A DNA stretch of 64,000 nucleotides, taken from assembly GCF_000829375.1 (NCBI RefSeq), contig NZ_AP014624.1:5146001-5210000 (forward strand), in the 5' to 3' direction. Below are positions 1-9,907 of this stretch, piece by piece; within the stretch, counting starts at the first letter, position 1, and every line of letters begins with the position of its first letter. Under the pieces are notes generated by a model. That model ran no database searches. It was not told where the DNA came from and saw only the letters and a program-made list of their open reading frames with translations. The DNA is from Chryseobacterium sp. StRB126 (GTDB lineage Bacteria; Bacteroidota; Bacteroidia; Flavobacteriales; Weeksellaceae). The position numbers and the translations under genes were made by a program.

Positions 1-1
1 C

Positions 2-385
2 TATCTTTTGCAAGTGAATAATGATGTTATTGGTGATTACGCAAGCTATATCACCGGAAAAAAAACAACGGCAGCTATAAAGACTCTTCTAAAAACGGAA
101 GTTTTATATTTTGATAAAAAAGATGTTGAGATTTTAATTCAGAAAGATATTTTTTGGGTTGGATTGGCAAAACGTATATCCGATTTAGCTTTTTTGGATG
201 CAAAACAAAGGCTGGACGAATTGTTTTTTTATACACCAGAAGAACGCTATCTCAATCTCTTAAAAAAGTCACCCGAAATCCTGAACAAAATTCCACAGAA
301 ATACATTTCGTCTTATTTAGGAATTACGCCACAATCGCTGAGCAGAATCCGGAAAAGAATTTACTCATTCCAGAAGTTAACTTAG
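2..385 (+). CDS. Crp/Fnr family transcriptional regulator, C-terminal part (5' end outside window)
   Basis: The reading frame is open from the first bases of the window, so the real start lies upstream. The visible 127 or so residues correspond to the second half of a Crp/Fnr-type regulator: the end of the cyclic-nucleotide-binding-like barrel, a long dimerisation helix, and a C-terminal helix-turn-helix. The HTH is seen near the end as IPQKYISSYLGITPQSLSRIRK, a segment typical of the short Bacteroidota Crp-like regulators that lack the full HTH_Crp domain. It ends 56 bases before an FAD monooxygenase gene on the same strand, so a regulator-target pairing is possible but not shown. Ligand and targets cannot be inferred. 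Confidence 0.8.
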   Translation, partial: YLLQVNNDVIGDYASYITGKKTTAAIKTLLKTEVLYFDKKDVEILIQKDIFWVGLAKRISDLAFLDAKQRLDELFFYTPEERYLNLLKKSPEILNKIPQKYISSYLGITPQSLSRIRKRIYSFQKLT

Positions 386-412
386 GTGAACGTTTTTGGC
401 TTTTCTGCTCTT

Positions 413-420
413 TAATTTTG
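413..420 (+). promoter_or_regulatory. -7 promoter element of the FAD monooxygenase gene
   Basis: TAATTTTG matches the Bacteroidota primary-sigma -7 consensus TAnnTTTG and sits 21 bases before the ATG at 442. A TTTG at 395-398 is nearer than the usual 17-23 base spacing, so the -33 element is weak. This favours the ATG at 442 over upstream in-frame starts that would overlap the regulator gene. Confidence 0.5.
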
Positions 421-441
421 CCTCATCTAAATGTAATCACA

Positions 442-1563
442 ATGAAAATAGCAATTATCGGTGGCGGAATTGGCGGTTTGACAACAGCTTTAGCTTTACA
501 AAAAAACAATCTGGATGTTACCATTTACGAAAGTGCAACCGAAATAAAACCTGTAGGTGCCGGAATTATCATGGCCAATAATGCAATGCAGGTTTTTGAT
601 AAACTTGGCATCCGCCAGAAAATCGAAAAAGCAGGCCACAAAATTTCAAACATTAAAATTACCGATCCACAACTCAAGACCTTATCAGATGTACAACTGA
701 ATAGATTCGAGCATAAATATGGAGTACACAATACGGCTATTCATCGTGGCGATTTGCAAATGATTCTGGCTGAGGAAATTGGTTTTGAAAATATTAAACT
801 TGCCAAACGTTTATCCAAGATTGAACAGGGAAACGGCTATCAATTCACTTTTGAAGACGGAAGCTTCGCTAATGCAGGTGTAGTTATTGGTGCAGATGGA
901 ATTAAATCGGTAGTGCGGCAGCAAATTTTAAATATTGGAAAGCTAAGATCCTCCAGACAGAAATGTTGGCGTGGTGTTAGTGAATTCGATTGGGTAGCGA
1001 AATACCAACATGAAGCCTATGAGGCATGGGGAAAGGGCAAACGCTTCGGTTTCGTGAGAATTAATGATCAACAAGTCTATTGGTACGCTGTGATTAACGA
1101 GAATCTGGTTAAAAACCCGAACCATCTTGCAGAACTTTTTACCGAATTTAATCCAGAAGTACCCAGAATGATTTCCGAAACTCCCAAAGAAAAAATATTT
1201 ATCAATGACATTATCGATTTGGAACCTATTTTTCAATGGCAAAAAGACCGTGTTTGCTTAATTGGTGATGCAGCCCATGCTACAACTCCTAATATGGGAC
1301 AAGGCGCCTGCCAGGCAATTGAAGATGCCTACGTTCTCGGAAAACTTTTTGGCGAAGGAAAAAATGTAGACGAAGTTTTCACACAATACGAAGAGCTGCG
1401 TATGAAGAAAGCGCATTACATTGTCAACACGAGTTCTACTATTGGTAAAGTTTCTCATTATGAAAACAATTTGGCAGTTTGGCTTCGCAATATTTTACTA
1501 AAGGCAACACCTAGCTCTGCTAACGAAAAGCAAATGGAAAAAGTGTTTGATATCTCATACTAA
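442..1563 (+). CDS. FAD-dependent monooxygenase (PHBH/TetX/urate hydroxylase-like)
   Basis: The 373-residue product is a class A flavoprotein monooxygenase. The N-terminal Rossmann fold starts at once with IIGGGIGGL (GxGxxG). The mid-protein DG motif is seen as VIGADGIKSVVR, and the FAD ribityl-binding GD motif as CLIGDAAHATTPNMGQGACQ. Length and motifs match single-component hydroxylases such as HpxO-type urate hydroxylase and TetX; substrate cannot be told from sequence. No signal peptide or membrane segment is visible, so it should be cytosolic. The start at 442 was chosen because the GxGxxG motif follows within ten residues, as is normal for the family, and because a -7 box precedes it. 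Confidence 0.88.
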   Translation: MKIAIIGGGIGGLTTALALQKNNLDVTIYESATEIKPVGAGIIMANNAMQVFDKLGIRQKIEKAGHKISNIKITDPQLKTLSDVQLNRFEHKYGVHNTAIHRGDLQMILAEEIGFENIKLAKRLSKIEQGNGYQFTFEDGSFANAGVVIGADGIKSVVRQQILNIGKLRSSRQKCWRGVSEFDWVAKYQHEAYEAWGKGKRFGFVRINDQQVYWYAVINENLVKNPNHLAELFTEFNPEVPRMISETPKEKIFINDIIDLEPIFQWQKDRVCLIGDAAHATTPNMGQGACQAIEDAYVLGKLFGEGKNVDEVFTQYEELRMKKAHYIVNTSSTIGKVSHYENNLAVWLRNILLKATPSSANEKQMEKVFDISY

Positions 1564-1802
1564 AAGCAACTTTATAATTTAATTGTTGAAGATCGTTACA
1601 GAAGCTTCAAAATAATCTTCTCCTCTTCTGAGCCTTATATGTTTTCAATCATTGTATCCATCAATTTTATATCTTTGACTGAATAATATTTTTCGACTTT
1701 ATATGTTAATTCTTTTTGAAAAAAATAATTTCAAAACACAATGTTACCATTTATAAACCGAAGATTGTTTTGTTCTGAACGTTAACGATAGATAAAAATA
1801 GT

Positions 1803-2351
1803 GTGAAAATTATCATCAAATACATTCTCATTGCCGGATTCTCCTGGTTTATTATCCATTCTTTATACATTACTTATGATGGATTGACAAATTCTGAACA
1901 GAAAGCTGATCTTGCTGTGGTCTTTGGAAATAAAGTAAATGAAGACGGCACCCTTTCCCCACGCCTGCAGGTAAGATTAGACAAAAGTATTGAGCTCTAT
2001 CAGAAAAAACAAGTCAAAGACATCCTGGTAAGCGGTGGTTTGGGTAAAGAGGGTTATTGGGAAGGTACAGAAATGAAAAAATACCTGATTAAAAATAAAA
2101 TTCCTGCCTATAATATTCTTGTGGATAACTTTGGGGATAATACAGAGAAGACTGTTCTCAATACCATAAAAATAGCTGATCGCTTCCAGTATAAAAATAT
2201 TATCTCTGTATCGCAGTTTTATCATCAGACCAGAATTAAAAAACTGTTCAGGGAACATCATTTTAAAAATATTGAAAGTTCAAGTCCTGAATATTTTGAA
2301 TTAAGGGATTTCTATTCAGTTTTCAGGGAGTTCTTCGCTTATTATTTATAA
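1803..2351 (+). CDS. YdcF/SanA-like DUF218 protein
   Basis: The 182-residue protein begins with one hydrophobic segment (about residues 5-24) and continues as a DUF218 domain. Family features visible are the acidic-glycine strand LAVVFGNKVNEDGTLSPRL, the VSGG turn after a strand (ILVSGGLG), the NTEKTV helix start, and the late SQFYHQTRIKKLF segment. The GTG start at 1803 directly precedes the hydrophobic segment. The family includes E. coli SanA, ElyC and YdcF, which act at the envelope, but the reaction is not settled. The next gene lies 23 bases downstream on the same strand and may be co-transcribed. Confidence 0.8.
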   Translation: MKIIIKYILIAGFSWFIIHSLYITYDGLTNSEQKADLAVVFGNKVNEDGTLSPRLQVRLDKSIELYQKKQVKDILVSGGLGKEGYWEGTEMKKYLIKNKIPAYNILVDNFGDNTEKTVLNTIKIADRFQYKNIISVSQFYHQTRIKKLFREHHFKNIESSSPEYFELRDFYSVFREFFAYYL

Positions 2352-2374
2352 GAAAAGTTGATAAAAAATTAACC

Positions 2375-2806
2375 ATGAACAAGACATTAAAATGGTTATT
2401 CATCGGAATTACGGGTGCTGTCCTGCTCTATTTTGCGGCCAGTTTCTCTGCTGTTTTTATACTTACTTATTTCAGTTCGTCCAAAAGAATTGAAAACAAT
2501 GGTGAAGAAAAAGTATTTGAAAAAATCAAAAGAGACTATCATATTGAAGAGATAGAACGAGAGCCAAAATATGAAAGAGAAATCGAAGACAAAGACTCTA
2601 TCACCTATACTTTATATTTGTACAGTAAAGATTTCTGTGACATAAAACCTGATTCTTTAAAGAAAAACTCTTTGAAGATTGCTAAAGAAGTAAGCCATAT
2701 CAATCTGGATTCAAAATTCTATCAATATCGCCTTGTATTCTGCTGCAAGCTTTATAATCCTAACGGAACAGCAATTCAATATTTAAGAAAAAATCTGGTT
2801 CCTTAA
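2375..2806 (+). CDS. small single-span membrane protein, unknown function
   Basis: This 143-residue protein is not recognised. It has one strong membrane segment at about residues 8-33, followed by a charged soluble region rich in Glu and Lys and a C-terminal part with a Cys-Cys pair (VFCCKLYNPNG). It follows the YdcF-like gene by 23 bases on the same strand, so the two may form an operon. No catalytic motif is apparent. Confidence 0.6.
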   Translation: MNKTLKWLFIGITGAVLLYFAASFSAVFILTYFSSSKRIENNGEEKVFEKIKRDYHIEEIEREPKYEREIEDKDSITYTLYLYSKDFCDIKPDSLKKNSLKIAKEVSHINLDSKFYQYRLVFCCKLYNPNGTAIQYLRKNLVP

Positions 2807-2951
2807 AAAATGTATGATTTGCAGCTATATTTAACTTACTTTTTAAAAGATAGAGTACCTGCAACAGTTTATCCGTTAAGAAAACATTTCCGCTACGAGC
2901 TCATTTAGCCTCAAAATACACTTTAATTACAGCCTTTGGCACGACTCTACT

Positions 2952-2987
2952 TTTGTTTATTAATCTCATTAATATTATGTAAATTTG
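2952..2987 (+). promoter_or_regulatory. promoter of rocD
   Basis: A -33-like TTTG at 2952-2955 and a perfect -7 element TAAATTTG at 2980-2987 lie just upstream of the ATG at 3003. The spacer of 24 bases is slightly longer than usual. The predicted leader is only about 10 bases. Confidence 0.55.
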
Positions 2988-3002
2988 TAAAAAAACAACA
3001 AT

Positions 3003-4253
3003 ATGTCGACAGCAGAACAAACAAAAAACTCACAATATTTTATTGACCTTGAAGACAAACATGGAGCACACAATTATCACCCACTTCCAGTAGTTCTGGA
3101 CCGCGGAGAAGGTGTTTTCGTTTGGGATGTAGAGGGCAAAAGATATTATGATTTTCTTTCAGCATATTCTGCTGTAAACCAAGGACATTCCCATCCTAAA
3201 ATCGTAGGCGCTTTAGTAGAACAATCTCAAAAGTTAGCCTTAACTTCAAGAGCATTTTATAACTCTAAATTAGGAGAATACGAACAGAAAATCACTACTC
3301 TTTTCGGGTTTGATAAAGTGTTACCAATGAACTCAGGAGCTGAAGCAGTAGAAACTGCTGTAAAATTGGCCAGAAAATGGAGTTATGAAGTAAAAGGAAT
3401 TTCAGAAAACGCGGCAAAAATCATCGTTTGTGAAAATAACTTCCACGGAAGAACAACAACTATTGTTTCTTTCTCTAACGATCCGGATGCCAACCAAAAC
3501 TATGGACCTTTTACACCGGGCTTTATCAAAATTCCGTACAATGATATTGCAGCATTGGAAGAAGTATTAAGCAGAGAAGCTGAAAATATTGCAGCATTCC
3601 TTGTAGAGCCTATTCAGGGTGAGGCAGGAGTATATGTTCCGGATGAAAACTTCCTTAAAAATGCTTCCGAAATATGTAAAAAGCACAACGTTCTTTTTAT
3701 TGCAGATGAAGTACAGACAGGTATTGCAAGAACAGGAAAACTAATCGCTTGTCATCATGAAAATGTACAGCCGGATATTTTAATTCTAGGAAAAGCACTT
3801 TCAGGAGGAATGTATCCAGTATCTGCTGTATTGGCGAATGATGAAATCATGAATGTGATTAAGCCAGGACAGCACGGTTCTACATTCGGAGGAAATCCAA
3901 TTGCCTGTGCAGTAGCTGTAGCAGCATTAGATGTTGTAGCTGATGAAAAATTATCTGAAAGAGCAGAAGAACTTGGTCAGCTTTTCAGAGCTGAAATCAA
4001 TAAACTTATCGAAAAGACAGATCTTATTACCAAAGTAAGAGGAAAAGGACTGTTAAATGCCATACTAATCAATGATACTCCAGAAAGTTCTACTGCATGG
4101 AATCTTTGTTTACAATTAAAAGAAAACGGATTACTTGCAAAACCAACACATGGTAACATCATCAGATTAGCACCACCATTGGTAATTACAGAAGAGCAAT
4201 TATTGGATTGTGTAAAAATTATTGAAAAAACAATTTTAGCCTTCACAAAATAA
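3003..4253 (+). CDS. rocD: ornithine--oxo-acid transaminase (ornithine aminotransferase)
   Basis: The 416-residue product is a full-length class III PLP aminotransferase and converts ornithine plus 2-oxoglutarate to glutamate semialdehyde plus glutamate, linking arginine breakdown to proline and glutamate. Diagnostic segments are the N-terminal [15 protein letters not shown], the [15 protein letters not shown] region, the cofactor segment [11 protein letters not shown], the aspartate segment FIADEVQTG and the PLP lysine in [15 protein letters not shown]. It has its own promoter. Only three bases separate its stop from the start of a polysaccharide gene, so read-through from rocD into that block is likely. 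Confidence 0.95.
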   Translation: MSTAEQTKNSQYFIDLEDKHGAHNYHPLPVVLDRGEGVFVWDVEGKRYYDFLSAYSAVNQGHSHPKIVGALVEQSQKLALTSRAFYNSKLGEYEQKITTLFGFDKVLPMNSGAEAVETAVKLARKWSYEVKGISENAAKIIVCENNFHGRTTTIVSFSNDPDANQNYGPFTPGFIKIPYNDIAALEEVLSREAENIAAFLVEPIQGEAGVYVPDENFLKNASEICKKHNVLFIADEVQTGIARTGKLIACHHENVQPDILILGKALSGGMYPVSAVLANDEIMNVIKPGQHGSTFGGNPIACAVAVAALDVVADEKLSERAEELGQLFRAEINKLIEKTDLITKVRGKGLLNAILINDTPESSTAWNLCLQLKENGLLAKPTHGNIIRLAPPLVITEEQLLDCVKIIEKTILAFTK

Positions 4254-4256
4254 ACT

Positions 4257-5054
4257 TTGGTAGATATTATTATTCCAATATATAAACAGATACCTGATAG
4301 TGATGACCTTATTTCTCTCAATCAGGTATTTGATATTTTAGGAAGTTACAAAATAACCTTTATACATCCTAGAAGTCTTTCTCTTGATGCCTATAAAGAT
4401 TTTAATGCTTCATTCATTAGTTTTGATGACCATTATTTCAAAAATATTTTTGGATACAATCAACTTATGATGGACGTAAATTTTTATAAAAGTTTTTCAG
4501 AAAAATATATACTAATTTATCAATCTGACTGTTTTGTATTTAAAGATGATCTTATAAATTGGTGCAAAAAAAACTACGATTATATTGGTGCTCCTTGGAT
4601 ACGGAGTTCGGAACATATTCCTTTTTTTAAATTATTTTTTGATAAAACCATTGCTAAGTTTAAAGGAATAACCAACTTTAAAGGGAATGGGAAATGGCAA
4701 AAAGACAAATCTCTTCTTTATAACGCTGTAGGAAATGGAGGGCTATCTTTAAGAAAAAGAGAAAAGTTTATAGAAGTACTTGAAAACCTTCCGAAGGTAG
4801 TGCAAATTTACTTAAAACCTGAAAATACAGGTCAATTTTACGCCGAAGATGTATTTTTTAGTATCGAGCCTGAAAGAAATGGTATAATTTTTTCTAAACC
4901 TAATTATAAAGAAGCCTGTCTCTTCTCAATTGAGAACAAACAGGAGAAAGCAATGAACATCAATAAAGGAAAACTTCCTTTTGGCTGCCATAGATGGAAT
5001 AAGGAAAAAGATTTCTGGAGACCTTATTTTTCTAAAGCAGGATATTCAATATAA
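4257..5054 (+). CDS. DUF5672-like putative glycosyltransferase
   Basis: The 265-residue protein resembles the DUF5672 family found in sugar-transferase loci. Visible hallmarks are YILIYQSDCFVFKDDL, the DYIGAPW segment, and GNGGLSLRKREKF, which recall the donor-binding and acceptor regions of small GT-A-like transferases. No membrane segment is present. The start is inferred as TTG at 4257, since it sits three bases after rocD and no in-frame ATG lies nearby; the first ATG is well inside the fold. Two bases separate it from the next gene, so it is very likely co-transcribed with it. Confidence 0.7.
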   Translation: MVDIIIPIYKQIPDSDDLISLNQVFDILGSYKITFIHPRSLSLDAYKDFNASFISFDDHYFKNIFGYNQLMMDVNFYKSFSEKYILIYQSDCFVFKDDLINWCKKNYDYIGAPWIRSSEHIPFFKLFFDKTIAKFKGITNFKGNGKWQKDKSLLYNAVGNGGLSLRKREKFIEVLENLPKVVQIYLKPENTGQFYAEDVFFSIEPERNGIIFSKPNYKEACLFSIENKQEKAMNINKGKLPFGCHRWNKEKDFWRPYFSKAGYSI

Positions 5055-5056
5055 CA

Positions 5057-6055
5057 ATGAACGACTTTAAAGATAAAAGTATCATATTAGCTGTCCCCAA
5101 TCATTTTGGGCTACCAAAGGTTTTTAAAAAAAATCTTGAGTATCTTGGTTTTAAAGTTTTTACCGTAGAGCATGATTGCTCGCAAGTAAAATTGAGTGCA
5201 GAAGAGTCTTTAATTCATATTTATAAAAAGGCATTCAGCAACAACAGGACCTTTAAAGCCAAAATGTTAGCCGAAAAAAAGGAACACCCCCAGCTGTTTT
5301 TTCTTGATAAAATCAGCCATGCAGATTATGCCCTTGTGATACGCCCTGACCTTTTCAGTAAGAATGTTCTGTCCAAAATTCAGGAAAAAAGCACTTATAC
5401 TGTGGCTTACCAATGGGACGGAATGCAGAGGTTTCCTTTGGCAGAAAATACCATAAAATATTTTGACAGCTTTTTTGTATTTGATGAAAGAGACACTATA
5501 AGGTATCCGCAGACAAAGCATATCCACAATTTTTATTTTGATTATTTGCCCGAAAAATCAGAAGTAAAACAGGATCTTTTCTTCGTAGGAACTTTTATGA
5601 AGGATCGTATTGAAGAGCTTTGCAATCTTTCTAAATTATTTCAGGAAAAAGAACTGAAAACCAATATCAATGTAATCTATACTAAAGAAAAGCATATCAA
5701 GAAGTATCGGGAATATCCTATAAATTTCACAAGAACCGGAATGAGTTTTGAGGAAAACATGAAAAATGCCAAAGCTTCAAAAATTATTCTTGACTTTCAA
5801 AACACTATGCATAAAGGACTCTCTTTCAGGGTTTTTGAGGCTGTAGGGTACAGAAAAAAATTAATCACTAATAATGAATTAGTGAAGGGATATAGATTTT
5901 ACAACCCTAGTAATATATTTCTGCTGAATGATGATAATATGTCTGAAATTACCAATTTCCTGGCAGAGGATTATATTGAATCTTCGGAAGAAACTTATCA
6001 GAGATATTCATTTAGTAATTGGATCCAAATTTTATTCAGTCAATTTAATAAATAA
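5057..6055 (+). CDS. CgeB-like putative glycosyltransferase
   Basis: This 332-residue protein has the look of a CgeB/Glyco_trans_1_2-type transferase. After an N-terminal Rossmann-like half it has the segment LDFQNTMHKGLSFRVFEAVGYRKKLITNN, where the glutamate of the FEAVG turn corresponds to the donor-binding loop of GT-B enzymes. It lies two bases after the DUF5672-like gene and six bases before a GT2 gene, forming a tight three-gene run. The assignment to a transferase fold is fairly firm; donor and acceptor are unknown. Confidence 0.65.
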   Translation: MNDFKDKSIILAVPNHFGLPKVFKKNLEYLGFKVFTVEHDCSQVKLSAEESLIHIYKKAFSNNRTFKAKMLAEKKEHPQLFFLDKISHADYALVIRPDLFSKNVLSKIQEKSTYTVAYQWDGMQRFPLAENTIKYFDSFFVFDERDTIRYPQTKHIHNFYFDYLPEKSEVKQDLFFVGTFMKDRIEELCNLSKLFQEKELKTNINVIYTKEKHIKKYREYPINFTRTGMSFEENMKNAKASKIILDFQNTMHKGLSFRVFEAVGYRKKLITNNELVKGYRFYNPSNIFLLNDDNMSEITNFLAEDYIESSEETYQRYSFSNWIQILFSQFNK

Positions 6056-6061
6056 GGCTCC

Positions 6062-7012
6062 ATGAAAACCTCAGTTGCTCTTTGTACCTACAACGGAGAA
6101 AAATACATAAAATACCAGCTCGATTCTATTTTGAACCAAACGGTTCCAATAGATGAAATTATTATATGTGATGACGGCTCTACAGACTCTACTATTTCTA
6201 TTTTAAATTCTTACCAGGAGCAACACCCCAGCATTTTCAAAATCTACACTAATGAAAATAATCTTCGGAGTGTAAAAAATTTTGAAAAAGCCATTTCTCT
6301 GTGTAGCAATGAATTTATTTTCCTAAGTGATCAGGATGATATATGGGCTGATCATAAAGTTAAGATACATTTAGATTACTTTAAAAAACATGAAAATATC
6401 AATGTAATAGCTACAAATGGTTATTGCATCACTGATGATGGTGAAAAAAAGGAAATGTATTCTTTCTGGGATCTTCCTGCTATTGCAAAATCAGCTGATA
6501 AAAACCTCAGTATAAAGGAAACTCTTTCTAAAGTAACCAATATTGCAACAGGAGCATCAATGTCTTTAAGAAAGTCTTTTTTAAAGGAAATTATGCCCAT
6601 TCCGGACTCTGAAGGTCTTCATCATGATGAATGGATTGCTTTTATTGCTGTTCAAAAAGATTCTTTCGTAATGCTTGATGAAAAACTCTTTTACTACAGG
6701 ATTCATAAACATCAACAAATTGGAGGTGTATTTTTTGATAAAAATGACCAGTCTTTATTATTTCTTAAACGTACATTTGGTCTTGTTCAGGATTTTAAAG
6801 GTCTTTCCAAATATATAAAACGCTTAAGCAGCAGTTATAAAAAAAATCAGCTGTACCTAAAGATCCAGCCTCATCATCATCAAATGATAAAAAATAACAT
6901 GAAGGAAATTGAAAGTATTTATATGGAGAAAGTACAATTAATGAAGAATCACTTTCCCGTAAGATCAGCCATTTTGTTTCTTACCGATTTAAAAAATAAA
7001 AGGAGACTCTAA
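6062..7012 (+). CDS. family 2 glycosyltransferase
   Basis: The 316-residue enzyme begins directly with the GT-A fold: SVALCTYNGEKYI, then the nucleotide-binding IICDDGSTDSTI, and the metal-binding aspartates in FLSDQDDIWADHK. The HHDEWIAF segment is the usual acid/base region. This arrangement resembles rhamnosyltransferases of cell-surface glycan loci. There is no membrane segment, so it should work on a lipid-linked or nascent glycan at the inner face. It is the last of three tightly spaced plus-strand genes and ends 16 bases before the convergent methyltransferase gene. Confidence 0.88.
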   Translation: MKTSVALCTYNGEKYIKYQLDSILNQTVPIDEIIICDDGSTDSTISILNSYQEQHPSIFKIYTNENNLRSVKNFEKAISLCSNEFIFLSDQDDIWADHKVKIHLDYFKKHENINVIATNGYCITDDGEKKEMYSFWDLPAIAKSADKNLSIKETLSKVTNIATGASMSLRKSFLKEIMPIPDSEGLHHDEWIAFIAVQKDSFVMLDEKLFYYRIHKHQQIGGVFFDKNDQSLLFLKRTFGLVQDFKGLSKYIKRLSSSYKKNQLYLKIQPHHHQMIKNNMKEIESIYMEKVQLMKNHFPVRSAILFLTDLKNKRRL

Positions 7013-7028
7013 TGTTTCCTTTTTACTT

Positions 7029-7811
7029 TTATAGCTTTGTTGTAATAAAAACAATATTATTGTCTCCTAAAATTCCGTTTATTATATTTCGTTCTGTGTT
7101 GAGAGTTACTTTAAACCCTATAAGCTCTAGCTTCTTCTGCATTTCTTTCGCAAAAATTGTATACACAAGAATACCTTCATCACTCCTTATGGGATCTCCA
7201 TGATATTCTGGTTTCATGAGATGAACAATTTCATTATTACCATCTAAGAATGCTCTAACTTCATCATTTTCTTTATCTTCATAATAGGGTACTGTAAATA
7301 CATGTGAACCTCCTTTTTTCAGGATTCTATGGACTTCACTGAATGCTTTATAAGGATTCGGAATATGCTCAAAAACTTCTGTTGAAACAATTAAATCAAA
7401 GGTATTATCATCAAATGGAATATTCATTAAATCTACATTAAGAATTCCATTCTGTTCTTTACCATGTGTTTCATAAGGTCCAAAATATTCACTACAAATA
7501 TAATGATCAATATGTTTAAGGTAATGATGTAGGGCTCCATTGGATTCAACATTATAAATTCTCAATCCCGAATCTTTACTTATTTCCCTAAGACTGCTAT
7601 AAGAAGTATTATTTTTCCGATTTATTAACTCTAAAATAACCTTAGACAAATGTCTTTTTCTGGAAATGGAATTACACTTTTTACATGTAGCGTCTTCTCT
7701 TAGATTATTCGTTCGTATTTTGATTTTCCTAATGCTTCCACAAACATTACAAAATATAAAACTGAAACCCACTCTAGTTAATTGTTTTTCTATATAATTA
7801 ATCATGATCAT
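7029..7811 (-). CDS. class I SAM-dependent methyltransferase with N-terminal zinc-ribbon-like cysteines
   Basis: The 260-residue protein starts with a cysteine cluster (FCNVC and TCKKC, about residues 19-45) that looks like a small zinc knuckle. The methyltransferase domain follows, with the motif IV and V region DLIVSTEVFEHIPNPYKAF and HRILKKGGSHVFTVP, typical of Methyltransf_11. Such fusions occur in O-antigen and capsule loci, where they methylate sugars, but the substrate is not known here. Its ATG is 20 bases after the stop of the two-domain glycosyltransferase gene, so the two minus-strand genes probably form one operon. A second ATG two codons in is an equally good start. Confidence 0.8.
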   Translation of the reverse strand: MIMINYIEKQLTRVGFSFIFCNVCGSIRKIKIRTNNLREDATCKKCNSISRKRHLSKVILELINRKNNTSYSSLREISKDSGLRIYNVESNGALHHYLKHIDHYICSEYFGPYETHGKEQNGILNVDLMNIPFDDNTFDLIVSTEVFEHIPNPYKAFSEVHRILKKGGSHVFTVPYYEDKENDEVRAFLDGNNEIVHLMKPEYHGDPIRSDEGILVYTIFAKEMQKKLELIGFKVTLNTERNIINGILGDNNIVFITTKL

Positions 7812-7831
7812 TCAAGCTTATGCAAACAATT

Positions 7832-9907
7832 TTATTTCTTATACAGTGATGAGATTAAATTAAGCACATTTTTCCCCTGTACTTCTCTTGAAAAAGGATA
7901 TAAAGCCTTCTTTGAATTCTCTTTTAATCTATTCCACATTTCTTCATTAGAATACAATTCAAGAATATGATCGGCAAAAGCCTGTGCATCACTGATATCA
8001 CTTACCTGTGCATGAACACTGTGTTGAAGGTTCATCCCCTCCACTCCTATTGGTGTTGTTACAATGGGTAGCTCATATTCCAGAGCCTGACCTATTTTAC
8101 CTTTAACTCCGGCTCCATATCGTAAAGGAGCTACAAATACCCTGGAGGAGTCAAACCACTCATCAACTGTTTCCTGATATCCAAGAATTCTTACTTTATC
8201 TGAACTGTATTTACGGGTAAGTTCTTCTGACAGTTCAGGGCCAATAACATTCACAAAAATGGAGTCATTTTTTTCCCAGACCAGCGGCATGATATCATCT
8301 ACAAGGAATTTTAATGCATCGATATTGGGAAGGTGTCTGAAACCTCCGATAAACAACAGCCCTTTTCGATCTGCAAATCCGTTTTTATTTACCTGATCCA
8401 GTGTATGGAAATTACTTACTACATGTACTTTTTTAATATCGATTCCATTTTGGGAAACAATTCCTTTTTCCACATCACTGATGGCTGCCACTGCATCAGA
8501 AGTCCGCATCGCTGAATATTCAAGCTCCTTGGTCTTCTGATTTTTTTTCTCCATTTTCGGTGTTGTCGGCATATATTCCTTTTCCCTTTCAACCCTTAAA
8601 TAATGAAGATCTACCATATCATAGATCAGTTTTTGTCTGGTGATATGACTTTTTAGAATTTTATGCCAATTTTTAAACCCGTTCGGTCTGAAAATCCATA
8701 TTAAGTCAATGAGAGGTAACTTTTCAATGATTTGGTCATTAATTTTAACGATCTTATTTTTGGGTGTAACATAATCCTGAAATACCTGAATCCCAAGAGA
8801 CTCACAATATTCTATATATTTCTTGTCTGTTTCATTAAATGCAGGAATCCCCAACAATATTTTATGGTTGTTGGTAATAAGGATTTTGAAAATTTCATCC
8901 AGCCTTCTTGAACCACTATCCTGATCATATTTAGGCATAGATTCTTCAAGGAAAAGAATTGTAGGCTGCTGGAAATTCTTATAGACATTAAGTTGTTGTT
9001 TTTGATCGATCTTCAGCCATTTATCGCCTTCAAATCTGGAATTCCAGCGGTCTTTAAATTTTTTGGCATTCTTTTCCAGTAATAGTTCTTTATTGGAGTT
9101 TTTCCCTGTATAACTGATATTTTCAAAATGAAGAATTTCAGATTTCGGCTGATAATAGATATCCAAATTCTGTACATATTTCAGTCGCTGACAGAAATCG
9201 GTTTCTTCATAATAAGCAGGCAAGAATTCTTCATCCAGGAAGTTTAAATTCCCATTGATGTCAAGTCTTTTAAATAACAGGCTGCATCCTGAGCAATAAT
9301 CCACTTTTCTTAAAAAATTGAAAGATGGGTCATCAATAGAACTGAATCTTCCAAGATTTACAATTTCACAGTCTTTGAATATAAGACAGCCGGCTTCTTG
9401 AAGCGTATTATCCCCGAAAATCATTTTTGATCCTACAGCTCCTACCCTCTCTTTGGTTTCAAAAACCTCAAGAAGTGAGCTTAAATAATTCTCCTGAACT
9501 TCCGTATCATTATTCAGCAGGTATATATATTCTCCTTTCGCAGTCTGAATCCCTTTATTGACATTTCTTAAAAAACCAAGGTTTTCAGCATTATTAATAA
9601 TTGTAATTCCCTTGATTTTGCTCAGATATTCCAAAGTCTCATCTGAGCTATTGTCATTGATAATGATAATTTCTCTGGAAACATTCAGATCATGTTGTTC
9701 AATGGTATAAAGACAGTTAAGGGTATATCTGATTTGATTATAAACAGGAATAATAATAGAAACCTGAGGCGTATGGGAATCGGTATTTAAATTGAATTCA
9801 TAACTTTTAAAGAAATCAAGATCAAAATGATTAATTTCGATTTTCCTTTTATTTTTTATGAATTTGTAGTCTTTTATTTTATTTTTGAAAAATCTTTTAA
9901 TTCCCAT
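7832..9907 (-). CDS. two-domain glycosyltransferase (GT2 + GT4-like)
   Basis: The 691-residue protein fuses two transferases. Residues about 48-290 form a GT2 domain, seen as VSIIIPVYNQIRYTLNC, the nucleotide site IIINDNSSDETL, the metal site YLLNNDTEVQENYL and the acid/base region YYEETDFCQRL. Residues about 315-691 form a GT4-like GT-B domain, ending with PLRYGAGVKGKIGQALEY and the LPIVTTPIGVEGM loop. Fusions of this type can add two sugars in turn to one glycan. No membrane segment is visible. It is the first gene of a minus-strand pair with the methyltransferase and is divergent from the GT4 gene at 10281. Confidence 0.85.
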   Translation of the reverse strand: MGIKRFFKNKIKDYKFIKNKRKIEINHFDLDFFKSYEFNLNTDSHTPQVSIIIPVYNQIRYTLNCLYTIEQHDLNVSREIIIINDNSSDETLEYLSKIKGITIINNAENLGFLRNVNKGIQTAKGEYIYLLNNDTEVQENYLSSLLEVFETKERVGAVGSKMIFGDNTLQEAGCLIFKDCEIVNLGRFSSIDDPSFNFLRKVDYCSGCSLLFKRLDINGNLNFLDEEFLPAYYEETDFCQRLKYVQNLDIYYQPKSEILHFENISYTGKNSNKELLLEKNAKKFKDRWNSRFEGDKWLKIDQKQQLNVYKNFQQPTILFLEESMPKYDQDSGSRRLDEIFKILITNNHKILLGIPAFNETDKKYIEYCESLGIQVFQDYVTPKNKIVKINDQIIEKLPLIDLIWIFRPNGFKNWHKILKSHITRQKLIYDMVDLHYLRVEREKEYMPTTPKMEKKNQKTKELEYSAMRTSDAVAAISDVEKGIVSQNGIDIKKVHVVSNFHTLDQVNKNGFADRKGLLFIGGFRHLPNIDALKFLVDDIMPLVWEKNDSIFVNVIGPELSEELTRKYSSDKVRILGYQETVDEWFDSSRVFVAPLRYGAGVKGKIGQALEYELPIVTTPIGVEGMNLQHSVHAQVSDISDAQAFADHILELYSNEEMWNRLKENSKKALYPFSREVQGKNVLNLISSLYKK

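Noticed and set aside
7012..7203. Short plus-strand open frame overlapping the glycosyltransferase stop codon
   Set aside because: It lies wholly antisense to the methyltransferase gene, whose domain motifs are clear, and its translation has no recognisable features.
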